DNA of 64,000 nt from Hofstenia miamia (taxonomy: Eukaryota; Xenacoelomorpha; Acoela; Hofsteniidae): the NCBI GenBank assembly GCA_900660155.1, contig CABFPE010000141.1, positions 541,958 to 605,957 of the forward strand, in the 5' to 3' direction. Each line of letters opens with the position of its first letter. Position 1 is the first letter of the stretch. The notes under the pieces were generated by a model. The model saw nothing but the letters and a program-made list of their open reading frames with translations, was not told the DNA's origin and did not search any database. The position numbers were made by a program, and so were the translations under genes. This document shows positions 22,790-36,100 of this stretch, piece by piece.

Positions 22790-25700
22790 TTATATATATA
22801 TATATATAATTTTAAGCCATTGGCTTTAGACAGTTTTATTATATGTATAATAGCTAAAGGAAAAATCTTACTGTTTTCGCAGAAACCGAATATTTCATTG
22901 AAAAAAGTATTTTAGTAGTTAATTCGAACCCAAGAATATTTTTTACACAAATTTTTACGATAACAGAGATGTAAACTTACGAAATGATGTGCATAAATCC
23001 CAAGTTTTACAAATTTTCAAATAGGCTTCAAAGAAATATTTTAAATATATTAACCAAATAAGGCGCCATTAAAAGTACACGAGGTTGTTTAGGGTTGGAA
23101 TAACTCCTCTTTCATTGCCTCAATATCGAAATGAAAAATCGCATAGATTTTGAAATCTGGCTAAAACACTCTATTGACTATGAAATTTAGTGTGATGTTA
23201 TGGTTATTTCTATTTTACAATATAAAGTGCAAAGTAATACAGATTGTAATTATCGAAGGCATTGTAGAACATCTATCTAGCATTACCTCAGTCGAAGTTA
23301 ATTCAGCAACCCGATCAGCTTCGTCTCCAACCACTACAAATTGCAGGATATAAGGATTTGAGGAAGACTTTTCGCTTCGCAAGCTTACACTATTGATGTT
23401 AATAATAGCAGATCCCAATTTTCCAGGTTCACTTTGAATGTAAGCAAAGTGTTCAAATGATGTATTCCAAAAAATTCCACTGAATTCTGCATATATGTTT
23501 AAATACTTCCCCATTTCATAATCATTTTTGATCTAAAAATTGAAAGTTAGGTCTTCAGACATATTGAATTTAGCATAGCCTTATTGTTTTAAATATTATA
23601 TATTTATTTAATTTTCTTATTTGTGGCTGTTGCATGGTAAAGTGACAGGCTTGTATATATGCATGTACTTTTAAGTTTGTTGTAAAAATCCAGTGTCACA
23701 AATTAACAAATTTACCTTTATCCAAAGTAAGCTTGATCTAGTGTTGAGTTAGGTCAGGATCTTAGATCAGACCTATCAGGATTAATCAGGTCAGGTAAGG
23801 ATCCAAGTGAGGTTTGAATCATTGTAGTTGAGGTCCAGGTCAAAATAGGATCAGAACTGGTTTGAAAATATCCATTTAGCTTGATCAATTTCATATTCAT
23901 TTGATTTTTTTAAATCAGAATGGTTTGTTACCAGCACTTTACTTAGCTGATATCTTCACTACATATGCGAAATGTAGAATAGGCTGGAGTAAATCATCAA
24001 ATGTAATTGATGAGGATATGATAACAGTATATATTTTCTGTGTTACATCTAGGCAAAAGTCAATCACAAGCGCTTTGTTGATTTATGATTAGCTTCCAGT
24101 GGAATTATAGGGTTTACCTGTTTAACCAATGACAATAACAAGTTTACATCTGCTTTGGCTAAATTGTACTATGTATCAAATGACATCTTAGATAAAATCA
24201 ATATGTTACTATGGTTACTTGACTACTTAAATCTGACAAATAACTATTTACTGGAATGATATTCTGTATTTTAGATTATGTTAATAACTAAAAACGATGT
24301 TTGCATTCAGGTAGTGTAAAACAAATAGGGGAAAACATTATTCTATAAGAGGATGAGGTCACTTTTATATCATCACTTTCTCTATGAACATCAAGTTTAT
24401 ACAGGCTTAAATCAGTACAGGTCTGATACCGAAGCAGGTCAGATCAGAAAGTAGCTTTATGGAAACTTAAAGAAAAGCAGTGAAACTACTGCTTTAATTA
24501 CTAATTATCGTAGTAATCTGCGTACTTCATTGATAGGTGGTATTTGTCATGTTGAGTTGTAGAGACTAACGAGTTCGTCTCACAAGAATTGACGTGATTT
24601 ATTCTTATTACTGATGCGTTAGATGTACTTCTTTGAGCACTATTGGTTCTCCTGCGGCTATGTCTAATCTATATGGTAAACTCATTTGTTGGTTAGTGTT
24701 CATGAAGTTGCTCAGGTTCTTTGAATATTTTGAACTTTTGGAAGACTATATGCTTAAGGTATTGATTCTGCGAAACAAGGGTGAAGCCTTTTGCAACTTA
24801 CAACAAAATGAAATATGACAAAGCTTGCTTATCACATAATAGTTTATTCGCGAAAAGGTTATGGCTTTTTTGCGTAATTATTTGCATATACACTCACGGC
24901 GGTACATTGGAATGAGGGATTCCGGTTTTTAAGAAAGTAAGGACGTCATCAGATTTATGTTTTGCCGATTCCAATTCAAAATAAAATTTTGCAAACCGTT
25001 CATTACTTAGAACCATATAATTTTCAATATGGCATATGCATTTTATCAACCAATCATGTTGCAGCATTAATTGAACTTATGTATTAGATTATTGACTAAA
25101 TTCTTGGAACAATAAACTAACCACCAATTTCTTTGATTATCAAACCTGTAACAAGAAATTTGAAGGAAGGCTTTGAAAGTATAGTAAAAGGCAATAACAG
25201 AGCCATATATCTCACTGCATACATGCTTAATAGCATTTTAACAAAAATAAATGTCCTGTTATCAGCTATGAATGTTAAAAATAATAAATCAAAGATGCAT
25301 GAAGGATTTTCTTACCAGGGACATCTCAGTTGTGATCGAAGTTGAGTGACAAAAGTCGGTGTGAAACCACTTGAAATTATCAAAATATTGAAAAAATATA
25401 TATTCAAAATACATTTCACCACTTTAATTTTTAATATTTTATGAATTTTAAGAAAACCTTTTATTTAAACAATCAATGTGGAAAACATGAAAGAAGACAT
25501 TTCACAATGACGCATTGCGTATGCCACTGAATAAAAAATTCTTAATTCGATTATAGTATATGAATTGACCCCACTTCAACGAATTTCCACATGAAGAACT
25601 TAAGATGAGAATAAGGAATGGCTTCGCAACTCTGAGGAAAATGTACTGCTTTGAAAAATCATTTGGTGCTCGTATGTTAAGACGACCTTTTTAAAAATGT

Positions 25701-27077
25701 CTGACTTAAAAACAGGTGTTCAAGGAAGAAATTTCACTCGACATAGGACATCCAAATAAGGGTTATAGTTTCAGTTGCAAAAGGTACTGAACAGTGCCGT
25801 CAAACCCTTTAAATATCAGGGCTGCTGAGAAGGTAGAATTTTTTTATGCAAACCAGTTTTGGAATTTCGTAATTTTTTATGATTTTTTGAAAAAAATGTA
25901 AGAACTCATAACTCACGAAGCACCACAAGATACGAGGTGTCATCTCTTTCATTTAAGTTTTAAAATAACAATCAATCATGATCCCATTAAGGAGCACTTT
26001 TACGGATGCATCAACCCTGATACAGACAATGGCAAAACCATGAATTCCGCATGACACACCACAATGGTTTTTGATGGTCTATGAAAAAAGTGAGCCATTT
26101 GAGGTTAGTTGTTGCTTCCATGACCCCTAGACATCATGATTACCTGAAACTTTTTTAAAAAATTGAAATTTTCAAGGGAAGATAGTCAATCTTTTCAAAT
26201 ACTTTAGCACAATAATAAAGCCTTAGTACAACTTTCCAATATTACACACAGTCATCAATAGATGTGTCATTGGCTCACGATTTCCAAACTTCATAATGAG
26301 GTTGGACAAAATTCTTTGAATATGTGCAAAAGGTTATCGGCTGGTTCAGATAAAATACCCAGGTTTTTTTTAAATGTATGATATTTCTTCAAAAATGTTG
26401 CAAGCGTTCATAACTCCCGAAGAAATAAATATTTACAAAATTTGAAAGAACTAACACAATAGAAAAGTGTCTATTCTTTCACTTACGTTTTGAAATTCTG
26501 ATCTGTGGTGAGCCGTTGTAAACGGAATGATCTCTAACTTTGCGAAGAACGATTCTTAATAGGGCTTCGGTAGTTTAACTGTGGAACAAATGGTTCAGGT
26601 TTAGGTGATAACTCCATGGAATTTAGAAATCATGAGTATCGAAATCTTACTTATAGAGAAAATTTGAATGAATTTTAAAAATCCGAATTTTCTTCAAAAA
26701 AATACAAATTCACCATTTCATGGGTGCACATTCACCAACAATACCAAGAAATGGTACAAATTTCTCAGAACATTTAAAATCAATTTTGTCACATTCTATG
26801 ACTTGCTTTTTAATTTTGTTTTAAATGGCTGTTACTCATTATTGTATCTCTAAAAATGCAGGATTTGGAAACTCCAGAAATCCACCCATTCATTACAGAC
26901 TTAATTATCCTTGTATATATTTTTGAAAAAACTTTAAATATTATTCATCAAGTGTAACAATAAAAATGACATTAAGCTGAAGACTGACTAGTTTCATAAT
27001 TTTAGAACTAATTCTCTTAGAAGATGAAGAGCATTGATTTAAAAGCCAGTAATGTATTTTAGAGTGTATAAATATAT

Positions 27078-27108
<31 letters not shown>

Positions 27109-30100
27109 GCAATCGTACAAGAATAAACATTATAAGCTTTTCCTAAGCTATTCAATTGATTATATTTTTGTAAGATACAATCCAAATGAAATTCGTGTTG
27201 CTTTGCTTTACCTTTTACATATGCATGTACTAAGTTTACTGCACGTAAATAGTTCTTAATTACAATCATTGAATTTGATTCAGGCACGTCCCACCGGTTG
27301 CCTATCCAGGATTGTTTTCAGATTTTAGATATTTTTACTGTTTAGTGTGCTATGAGCTTGTAAACAATACCTGTGTTGTTTGGAGTTAAATACGCACTAT
27401 ATAAAACTAACCGCCTCTATTTTTACAGTTGGCAGAGCTGGAGTGAATGTAATCCTTTCCTTTTGAAGAACACCAATGCTGACAGTCACCAATAGATAAT
27501 CGGCATCATACGTGAACTCGCTAGGAGTCTTAGTGTACTTAACCTTGACGCCATTATCATCTAAAAAAATTGACGACACATTTAAGGAATATAATGGAAG
27601 AAAATTTAGTATAATACCAGAAACTCTTCAAATAAAGAAAATATTTACTTAGTATTTGCAGGCCCTGACTCTTCCAACTACCTTTAAAATTTTTACCAAT
27701 ATTGAAAAAATATCAGAGTTAAAAATGTAACCTGTCTAAAATAAGAAGCTATATGTTGTTTTGGCTACAAAACGTATTTACACTCTATGAAAATTTGAGT
27801 CTAGGATCTATAGCTCTAGGATCTACCCAGGGTTTTAAATGGACTGAACTCTCAGTTCCAAGTGAAATGATATAGTCTCAGCAGTTCTGGAAATGGTCAG
27901 GTCTAGTAGTTAAGCATTGCCCGGTCCTGAAATATTGCGGTCCTGTCGATTTGAGATTTCCTAAGATTATAGGCAAATGTATGAAATTTACATTCTTTTT
28001 ATTATTTCAATATAATGTACTCATAGTTATAATGTTCAATAACAATTTTTAATACAAAAACACCCAAATCATTCGACACATTAATTAAATATCAAAGCCA
28101 AGTTATTCATTGCTGCTTGCCTAATTTTATTAATCAACACCTTCGACAAAAACAATTTGATTTTATCAGATATATATTTCTCATTTAATAGTTTGGTCAC
28201 TCTAGTAGTGGCGTATAAACTGCCTAATTAATAATAATTTAGGTTTGTTACAGAATTAAGTCGTATTTCATTATTGAATGAACACCCAATGTTAGTAAAA
28301 TGTTGAAAATAGCAAACATTTTGAAATCAGAACTACAGTTCATTGCAAAGTATCGTCTGAGGAGGACCGTGGGCGAAAAAGTGCTAAATAAGAAACGATC
28401 GGATCCGATCCGTTCCGGTACTGACTTAGAAGCTCCAGTCAGTCCAGTTTCGGTCCTGGAAAAAGACCACTTCCAGCTGTGAGACGCAGCCCAAGCCTAG
28501 ATTAAGACAAATAAAATGCTTAGTCCCAGCCAAGCCAAGCCCAGGCCCATTTGAATTATAATTTAATACTTTTATTTGTTTGGTAACTGAACGGTTGGAG
28601 ACATAATTTCTCTTAATATCTCTATTAATTTATTAGCATCTAAAACAAAATTTTTTTTGCAGTTTTCACGAATTCTCTAAGTTTCTAAACAAGGATTACT
28701 GTCAATCAAATAATGGAAAAAACACTGGTTCTCACAAAAGCATTTGTAATACATGTTACAATGTTTTACAAGAAGAGTATTCGGTTTATAAATGTTATTC
28801 ATGCACAACCAAATTTCACCGAACGAAATCATGCTATGGTTTATGGTTGGAAGTTATGAACTTTCAAAGAGATATCCTGATCATTTTTTCACCTTCTGCA
28901 ATATTTGTGTGGATAAGAATAATAAAGAAGAGTTTATTCGTGAAGTTCAATATTCTTGTTTGGATTTGTCGGGTAAGGAAGACTTTTCTACTTTTTTAGA
29001 TGAAACTAAGAACTTGCTTGCGGAAAATTGTCAATAATCTAGCAATCTTCTAGATAAGATAAATATGAATTTCAATAAGTACAAACAGGATAGCAATGAA
29101 CATAGCTATAAGCGTCGAATATATTAATTGGAATCAAAGAATCGGATAGTTTTCGGCAAGCTGATATATTGAATCACGACTTCAATTCTCTCAAGCAAAT
29201 TTTAACGTTTTTAGGCGTTGAACAAAAATATTTATAACATGTTTCGTATCGGTGAATTTAGAAGTAAATTCCACCGTCCTATCTTAGTTCATTTGGGATC
29301 TAAATGGGTTAAGGTTGCTTTGTAGCCCAAGCTTACAAGCTTAGGGACCTATAATCAGAAAATATTCATGAAAAAGCAGGTCTAAGTTTATCAGATCATA
29401 AACTAGAAAAATGATTCTCAAGAAACGTTATGAGCTTATAACATTTGAAGGAATCGATAGATCTCGTCTTCGAATCAGAAATTTAAAACTCTACCAAGAT
29501 AACATTGAAATAGATATTGCATCCCCAAGTAACTAACTATCTTTAAATTGTTTGTATACAAATTGTCAGAGCATAATAAGCTTAGATCGACGTCTTAGTC
29601 TCCTTTCATACGTAATTTATCATAACGATAAATTGTTATTTCGACAGAAACCTGGCTTGTCTCTTCTATAACAGAAGCATTATTCGCAAACTCTCGAATT
29701 TTTGAAGCAGCTAGAAGTGATCAATTAACTTCTAAAAAACATTGAGGCTGCTTAATTTTTTGTCACAGCCATATTAGGCATTTTGCAATGAATTATGCTT
29801 CTCAATATGAATTAGCACGCTCTAGTATAATTTTACTTCATCAATTCGCCCTTCTTATTATTTGTCTCTACATTCCGCCCAATCAAAGTCATTACGGACC
29901 TGGTGCTCCGATGCTTAGGTAATTATCTTCATGAATTTCGCTCGTTTTTCTTAGAATACTCTATTTCTGATAACAATGGTCACGTCATTCTCTGTGGTGA
30001 TCGATATTTACCCGATGCTGATAGGGAATCCAAGTAATCATCTAATGAATTTGTTAACACTATACTGGATAAACTGATTGAATTTAATCTTATACAACTA

Positions 30101-33100
30101 ATTGACTTTCCTGCGCACGTTAGCGGTAATATTCTTGATGTTGTCGAATTTTGATCAGAGTGGCAAACATATTTTAACCCACGACCCAACCCGACCAGCA
30201 GACAATTTACCCATGACCCGACCCAACCCATGGGTCACACAGTCAGCTTTGACACGAGATGTATTTGCAAATGTTGGACAATACTAACATGATTTAAGAG
30301 CAGGTATATAGCATTATCGATGGTATATTAAATGGAAATGCATGGTTAGTATTCCACTAATATGTCAGGGAAGTTCTTCAAAAAATACATTTTTCGGACA
30401 CGGAAATTTTCAAAATGTTGACCCTTAACCCGACCCGACCTGAGCAAGCGTGACCCACAACTCGACCCGACACAACTTTTTTTGATCCAACCTGCGGGTT
30501 GGGTCGACCCTTTTGCACCCTGATTCTGATAACCTTGAAATATACGATTATGCCACCGCAAGTTACAGTTTCTCTGACCATGCTATTATATTTCCTAGAA
30601 TTGATGGTAAATGCTCTATTAGCTCTTAACTTTTCAAAATTCGATCCAAATTTTGACGAAACTCCGATTTTGTCATACTCTTAAGCAAGTTCTGAAGATT
30701 TATCCCTAGCATTGGCAATTTCCTTATTCGCCTTTGAGATCCCACTGGATAATCTTAGCTATGGGTATAAGTGGTATAATAAACTTTTTTCTATAATCTG
30801 TAACTTTGTTACAAGAAAGCGACTGAAACGATATTGCTTACCTATTTTTTTCAGTTCGCATAATGTTCACAAAGTCAATACTGCGAAATGGTTACATCTT
30901 AAAATTTCTAGTTTAAGCCATTTTATTAAATACAACTCGCTCACTACTGAACTTTTGCACTCAATTAGCACAAAGTACTATATTTAGAATCACATTCTGA
31001 CAAGAGCAATATTAATCAATGTTTTAGATTCCATCAGTTTTTTTCAACTTTAAGCCACCCTCGTCCAATGGTTCTCAATGACATTATTGCCAAAAGTGAA
31101 ATTGAAGTTGCTGAAGTATTTAATGGTTATTTTATATCAGTATTTTCACCCCGGGCTGAAGCAATCATTCCACTTTTATATAATCGAGATTCACTTTCTA
31201 GCACATATTTCAATATGAAGGATATAGAAAAAGCACTCCTCTCTTGCAAACCAAATGGTTGTGGTCCTGATAACCTACCTAGATTCTTTCTCCGTAATTA
31301 TGCTACTGTCTTACACCACATGTTACTAGATTTTTTAATCATATTCTTAGTACAAGCATTGATCCCCAATGTTGGAAGTTTAGCAATATCTGTCCAATTC
31401 ATAAATTTGGATCTAAAAATGTTGTATCTAATTATCGGCCCATTGATTTGCTACCAAAGATCTGCTTAGTGTTTGAACGGTTATTGTTTGATATCCTTTA
31501 CCCCTGAATTCGTAATAATTTGACTGATTCACAATTTGGATTTATACGGAAAAGATCCACAATTACTCAACTCTTAATTTTCATGGACTACATTCATTCC
31601 CATTTCGATTCTAGTAATCCCATTGCTGTTTTGTATATTGATTTTAGAAAGGCTTTTGATTCAGTTCCACATCACTTGCTTCTACGTAAATTACAAGCGT
31701 TTAACATTGAAAGTGACTTAAAGCAGCTGTTATCATCGTATCTGCATAATAGATATCAGAGAGTAGTAATAATTAAATATAAATCACAATGGAAAATAGT
31801 GACAAGTGGTGTACAACAAGGTTCGGCACTTGGACCTCTATTATTTGTCGCTTTCATAAATGAACTTCCTGATAACTGTTTTCAAACAATGCCATTTCTA
31901 TTTGTAGATGATGTAAAGCTAATTATTAGTTCGATTGCTGATCTCCAGTTAGATTTATCTTGCCTCTTCGACTGGGCTAATGATTTAAGTTTTTGGCAAT
32001 GCAATCAGCTGAAGGTATCATATTTAACTCCCATTATCTCAGCAAGGCCCTTACTAATTGCATCGAAGTAAAAGATTTGGGTTTGCATATTTCCCAGGGT
32101 TTATCTTGGGGCACTCATATTTCTCAAAAACTAGCTTCTGGTCATTTTATGTATATGAAATAAGTTGTCCCATTTAGTTCACCAGCTACAATCAAGCCTC
32201 AACTATACAAAACTATGTTCTCTCTATGCTAACTTATGCATCACCAGTTTGGTATGCCTCAGTAACAGATATGAAAAAACTTGAGAAGTTTCAAAAAAGG
32301 TGCAACAAATGGAGTAATTCTATTGAAGGTTATATAACTCGCCTTAGAATTATACATTTACTACCTATCTCTTTATATCTAGAGATTTAGACTTAATCTT
32401 TTTTAATAAATTGCTTGATAATAATAAGATTCAAAAGCAATTTATTGCTACAATTAACTAGTACAAAAACTATAAACTACAAAACTGCAAAAAGCCATTT
32501 ACAAATATAATAAATATATATAATATTAAAATGTGTGTTGTGTGTGCATTTTATACAAAATTTTCAAATGAATGTCGTGTACGATTGTCGCTAAGTAGGC
32601 ATTGTCTTTTAAAGAGGAATGTTCGCAATTTCTTTCTGANTAAATTTATTGGCTTTGGTAGTTATATTACTTATATATGTGCAAAGAGCATGGTCACTGA
32701 ATGATTCAAACATGAAGGATTTAAAAACTAATTCGAAATTTGTTAGGAAGTAACCAATTAAATTGTTATGTCGTATAGGACAGTCAGTATTTACACAATG
32801 AAAATCGTATGTTGTACAAATTCTTTAACGATTTTTTTCAAGATTATTAAAATAATTTATATTAAAGTCACCAAATATATTTATATAATAGTAGAGATCA
32901 CTTATTTCAGACATTTCATTTGCCTTAAATTTTAAAAAGTCAATATGATCAATGTTCGCAATTTCTTTCTGAATTTTTTGTAATTTTTTTCAAATTTAAT
33001 TTCTCTATTTAAGTTACTCCATAATTTAGTTGCCGTTTTGTGAAAACTATTGGAATGTTTATCCAAGCATAGAAATGTGTGAGAACGTTCATTTAATTTA

Positions 33101-36100
33101 ATATAATGTTTTAAAAATGAAATTGCGGCTTGACCAAATTTGAATTTAAAAAATATTGATAACATTTGAATTTGATAATAAGGAGATAATATTTTGTATT
33201 TTAATCGGTAATCGGATGCATTGTCATGTTTTTGTGCAAAATTGAGTATTTTAAGGGACCAATTAAAAGTTTTAGACAGGAGGATGCGATGTTTTGAATT
33301 AATATTTGTAAAGAGGAATAAGCAATATTGAAAGTGTGAAAGGCAGAGTGCATTTATTAATTGTTTGTGGTACGTAATTGAAATATTTCTGAGATGGTAA
33401 AGATACCTAGCTCCAGAAGCCATTTTTTTTAATTTTAGCCATGAAGAATTGTTCGAAATTTAAATCATTGTCAATTTCAACACCTAAAAGGTTAATAGAT
33501 TCGCTTTGCTTTATTGGTACATAATTTAATTTAAGTTCTATGTTTTTTGTGAAATTTCTGTTTGTCTTAGGGGAGAATATTATACATTGTGTTTTTTCAA
33601 TATTTACTTTCAATTGATTATTTGAGAAATATTTTGTTAAATTTTCGATGTCATATTGGAGATTTTTAGTTGCATTAAAAGCATTTATATCAGTAATTAT
33701 AAGACAGGTATCATCTGCATATTGATAAATTTTACTGTTTTTTACCTGTTGAGTTATGTCATTAACATAGATTGAAAATAGAATAGGTCCAAGAACTGTG
33801 CCCTGTGGAACCCCACGGTCCGTTAAAATATATTTTGATTTTTTACCATTAAGTATAACTCTTCTTTGCTGTCAATTTTTAAGGAGTCATTGTTAAGTTA
33901 ACAGATTTGTTATCAAAGTTATAATATATTAATTTGTCCCTTAATATGTCAAAATTCATTGAGTTAAAAACTTTGCTCAAATCAGGGGTGCAACACAACT
34001 AGATTTGCTTAGGGTTAAATTAGATTTTATTTGTTCTGATATTGATAAAATTGCATCTTGAGTGATATAACTATTACGAAAACCAAATTGTTTTTTTGAA
34101 AGAATATTTTAAGGTATCAAATATAAATTTATTTGATTATTTAATAATTATTCAAATAGTTTACTGAATGGATTGCCAATGCAAATGGGCCTATAATTTT
34201 GTGCATTTAGAGGGTCGCCTTTTATATATATAGGGCTTATGTCAAATTTCTTAAATATATCCGGGAATTCATTATCAATAAAGCATTGGTTAAATGCGAA
34301 TAGTAGATGTTCACTAAAGACATGAAAATTACGTTTAATAATAAAGATTGGAAGATTATAGGATGCCGTTGATTTATTTGTGTCAAAATTTTTATATTAT
34401 GGTTTCTAGTTCATTTGCATTTATGAGTCTAAAAGAAAAGTATGTTTTTCCTGGGAATTTATTAATATTTTTCTTTCTCTTATATTGGGGAAAATTGAAA
34501 TTGCCAAGTTCCTTAAATGTTGTATTTAGGTGGTCTATTATTCTTGTTTTTTTTCTTGTAGTTTGGTGATTAATATTTAATTCATTAATATCAGTTGAAA
34601 TTCCTTTACCTTTTCCAAAATTTTATGAATATATCGCCATTTTTCGTTTGTATTGTTTAGTTTATTGAAGTTGAAGAGCCTTTTTTGTTTTAAGTCGAGA
34701 TTTTTTACTTCTTAATTGTTTAATAATCCTCCTTGATTTTTCGTAATTAGTCCAATTAGTTGTTGTCGGTTCTGTTTGAGCGAGATCAAACGATTTTCTT
34801 TTAATACTTACTAGTTCATGTATGTCACTATCGTCGACATTTGATAAAGCAAATTTGCGCGCTTTTAAGTTTACTTTGCAGTACTTAATTGCTGCCGCTT
34901 TATTAACTGCATTGCAAATTTCTTTTGAAATATAATTAATCATGCAAGATCCAGATTTTAATGTGTGTATATATAAATAGTTGAACGATATGTTTTTCAA
35001 AAGTGTTTCCATTATTTCGTCTGAATAATTTAGATAATCTCTTGCATAAATTATTTTAAATTTATTGGCTTTGGTAGTTATATTACTTATATATGTGCAA
35101 AGAGCATGGTCACTGAATGATTCAAACATGAAGGATTTAAAAACTAATTCGAAATTTGTTAGGAAGTAACCAATTAAATTGTTATGTCGTATAGGACAGT
35201 CAGTATTTACACAATGAAAATCGTATGTNATATATATATATATATATATATATAATATGTATTGTTTATTGATAAAATATTTTCAAAGGACAACTAAATA
35301 TTAATATTAAGAGCATATTTATAACTATAAATTTCCTAAAAAAAAGGTATTATCAGAGTGCTATTTATTTGAAAATTTTTAATTCATTTCTTTTGGTACC
35401 TTGGGATTTCAAGCCTGGAAAATTCAAGGCTGGAAAGCTCAAAGCTCTATGTTATATAATTCAAAACCGGAAATTCAAGGTTGGAAAATTCAATATTTAA
35501 GACGTGAAAATGCCTTTTATCATGGTTAGAGTAGAGTTAGGTTTAGGGTTAGGATTCTAAGATTTTTTGAAGGCTTTGAATTTTACGTCCTCGAAGTTTA
35601 CTACCTTGAAATTTCACAAAATCATTTCTTTTTGTACCGTCTTATAATAATTATGTGAATAGTAAAATTAAAAGACGCAAGCCTACAATCAATCACAGGG
35701 GCGTCTTTATGATTTGCAAATTTTTATGGAGGCTCCTAAATAATTTTATAAGAAAACAACATGTACTTTTTCAAGAAAGTCTAATTCGTAAATTTCCATA
35801 AACTGATTTAAAGTTATCAATAGTTCTGTCTTTTGAAAGTTCCTTAACGCGATAATTCTAAATAGACAATATGCTGTAAGTAGATCTGATAAACGCTCGT
35901 TTCCCATTGAATTTCTTAGGTAGTTTTTAATTTTCTTCATACAATTAATCTACTATTATCAACGATAACGTCAATGTAATAGTGAGAAAATTATGCAAAC
36001 TATTGAAACCTAGTTTATGAGGAGATACAAGCTCGTAAAATGCGAGTATGTTTTCCAGACTCTCAGTGCATCTATCAACATACGTCTTTTTTGTTTGGAG

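Larger units (their letters stand above)
32530..35228 (-). mobile_element. CR1/Jockey-group LINE, circularly permuted
   Basis: On the minus strand: endonuclease end (YDFHCVNTDCPIRHNN, SFSDHALC) at 35228-35050, linker, RT (FGFRNSYITQDAIL, GVPQGTVLGPILFSIYVND, YQYADDTCLII) at about 34120-33640, LLGVEIDNDLNF and C-terminal domain to 32973. The endonuclease then reappears downstream of the C-terminus at 32950-32641 (INIFGDFNINYFNN, then a second copy of the 172-base block). The true C-terminal end (FRKKLRTFLFKRQCLLSDN) continues on the other side of the N at 32640. A few stops and frame changes are present. The order cannot be that of a normal element; see findings. Confidence 0.8.

Noticed and set aside
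29980-30231. 83-residue minus-strand frame across the MITE edge
   Set aside because: It arises from the GC-rich MITE end fused to antisense LINE; no independent support.
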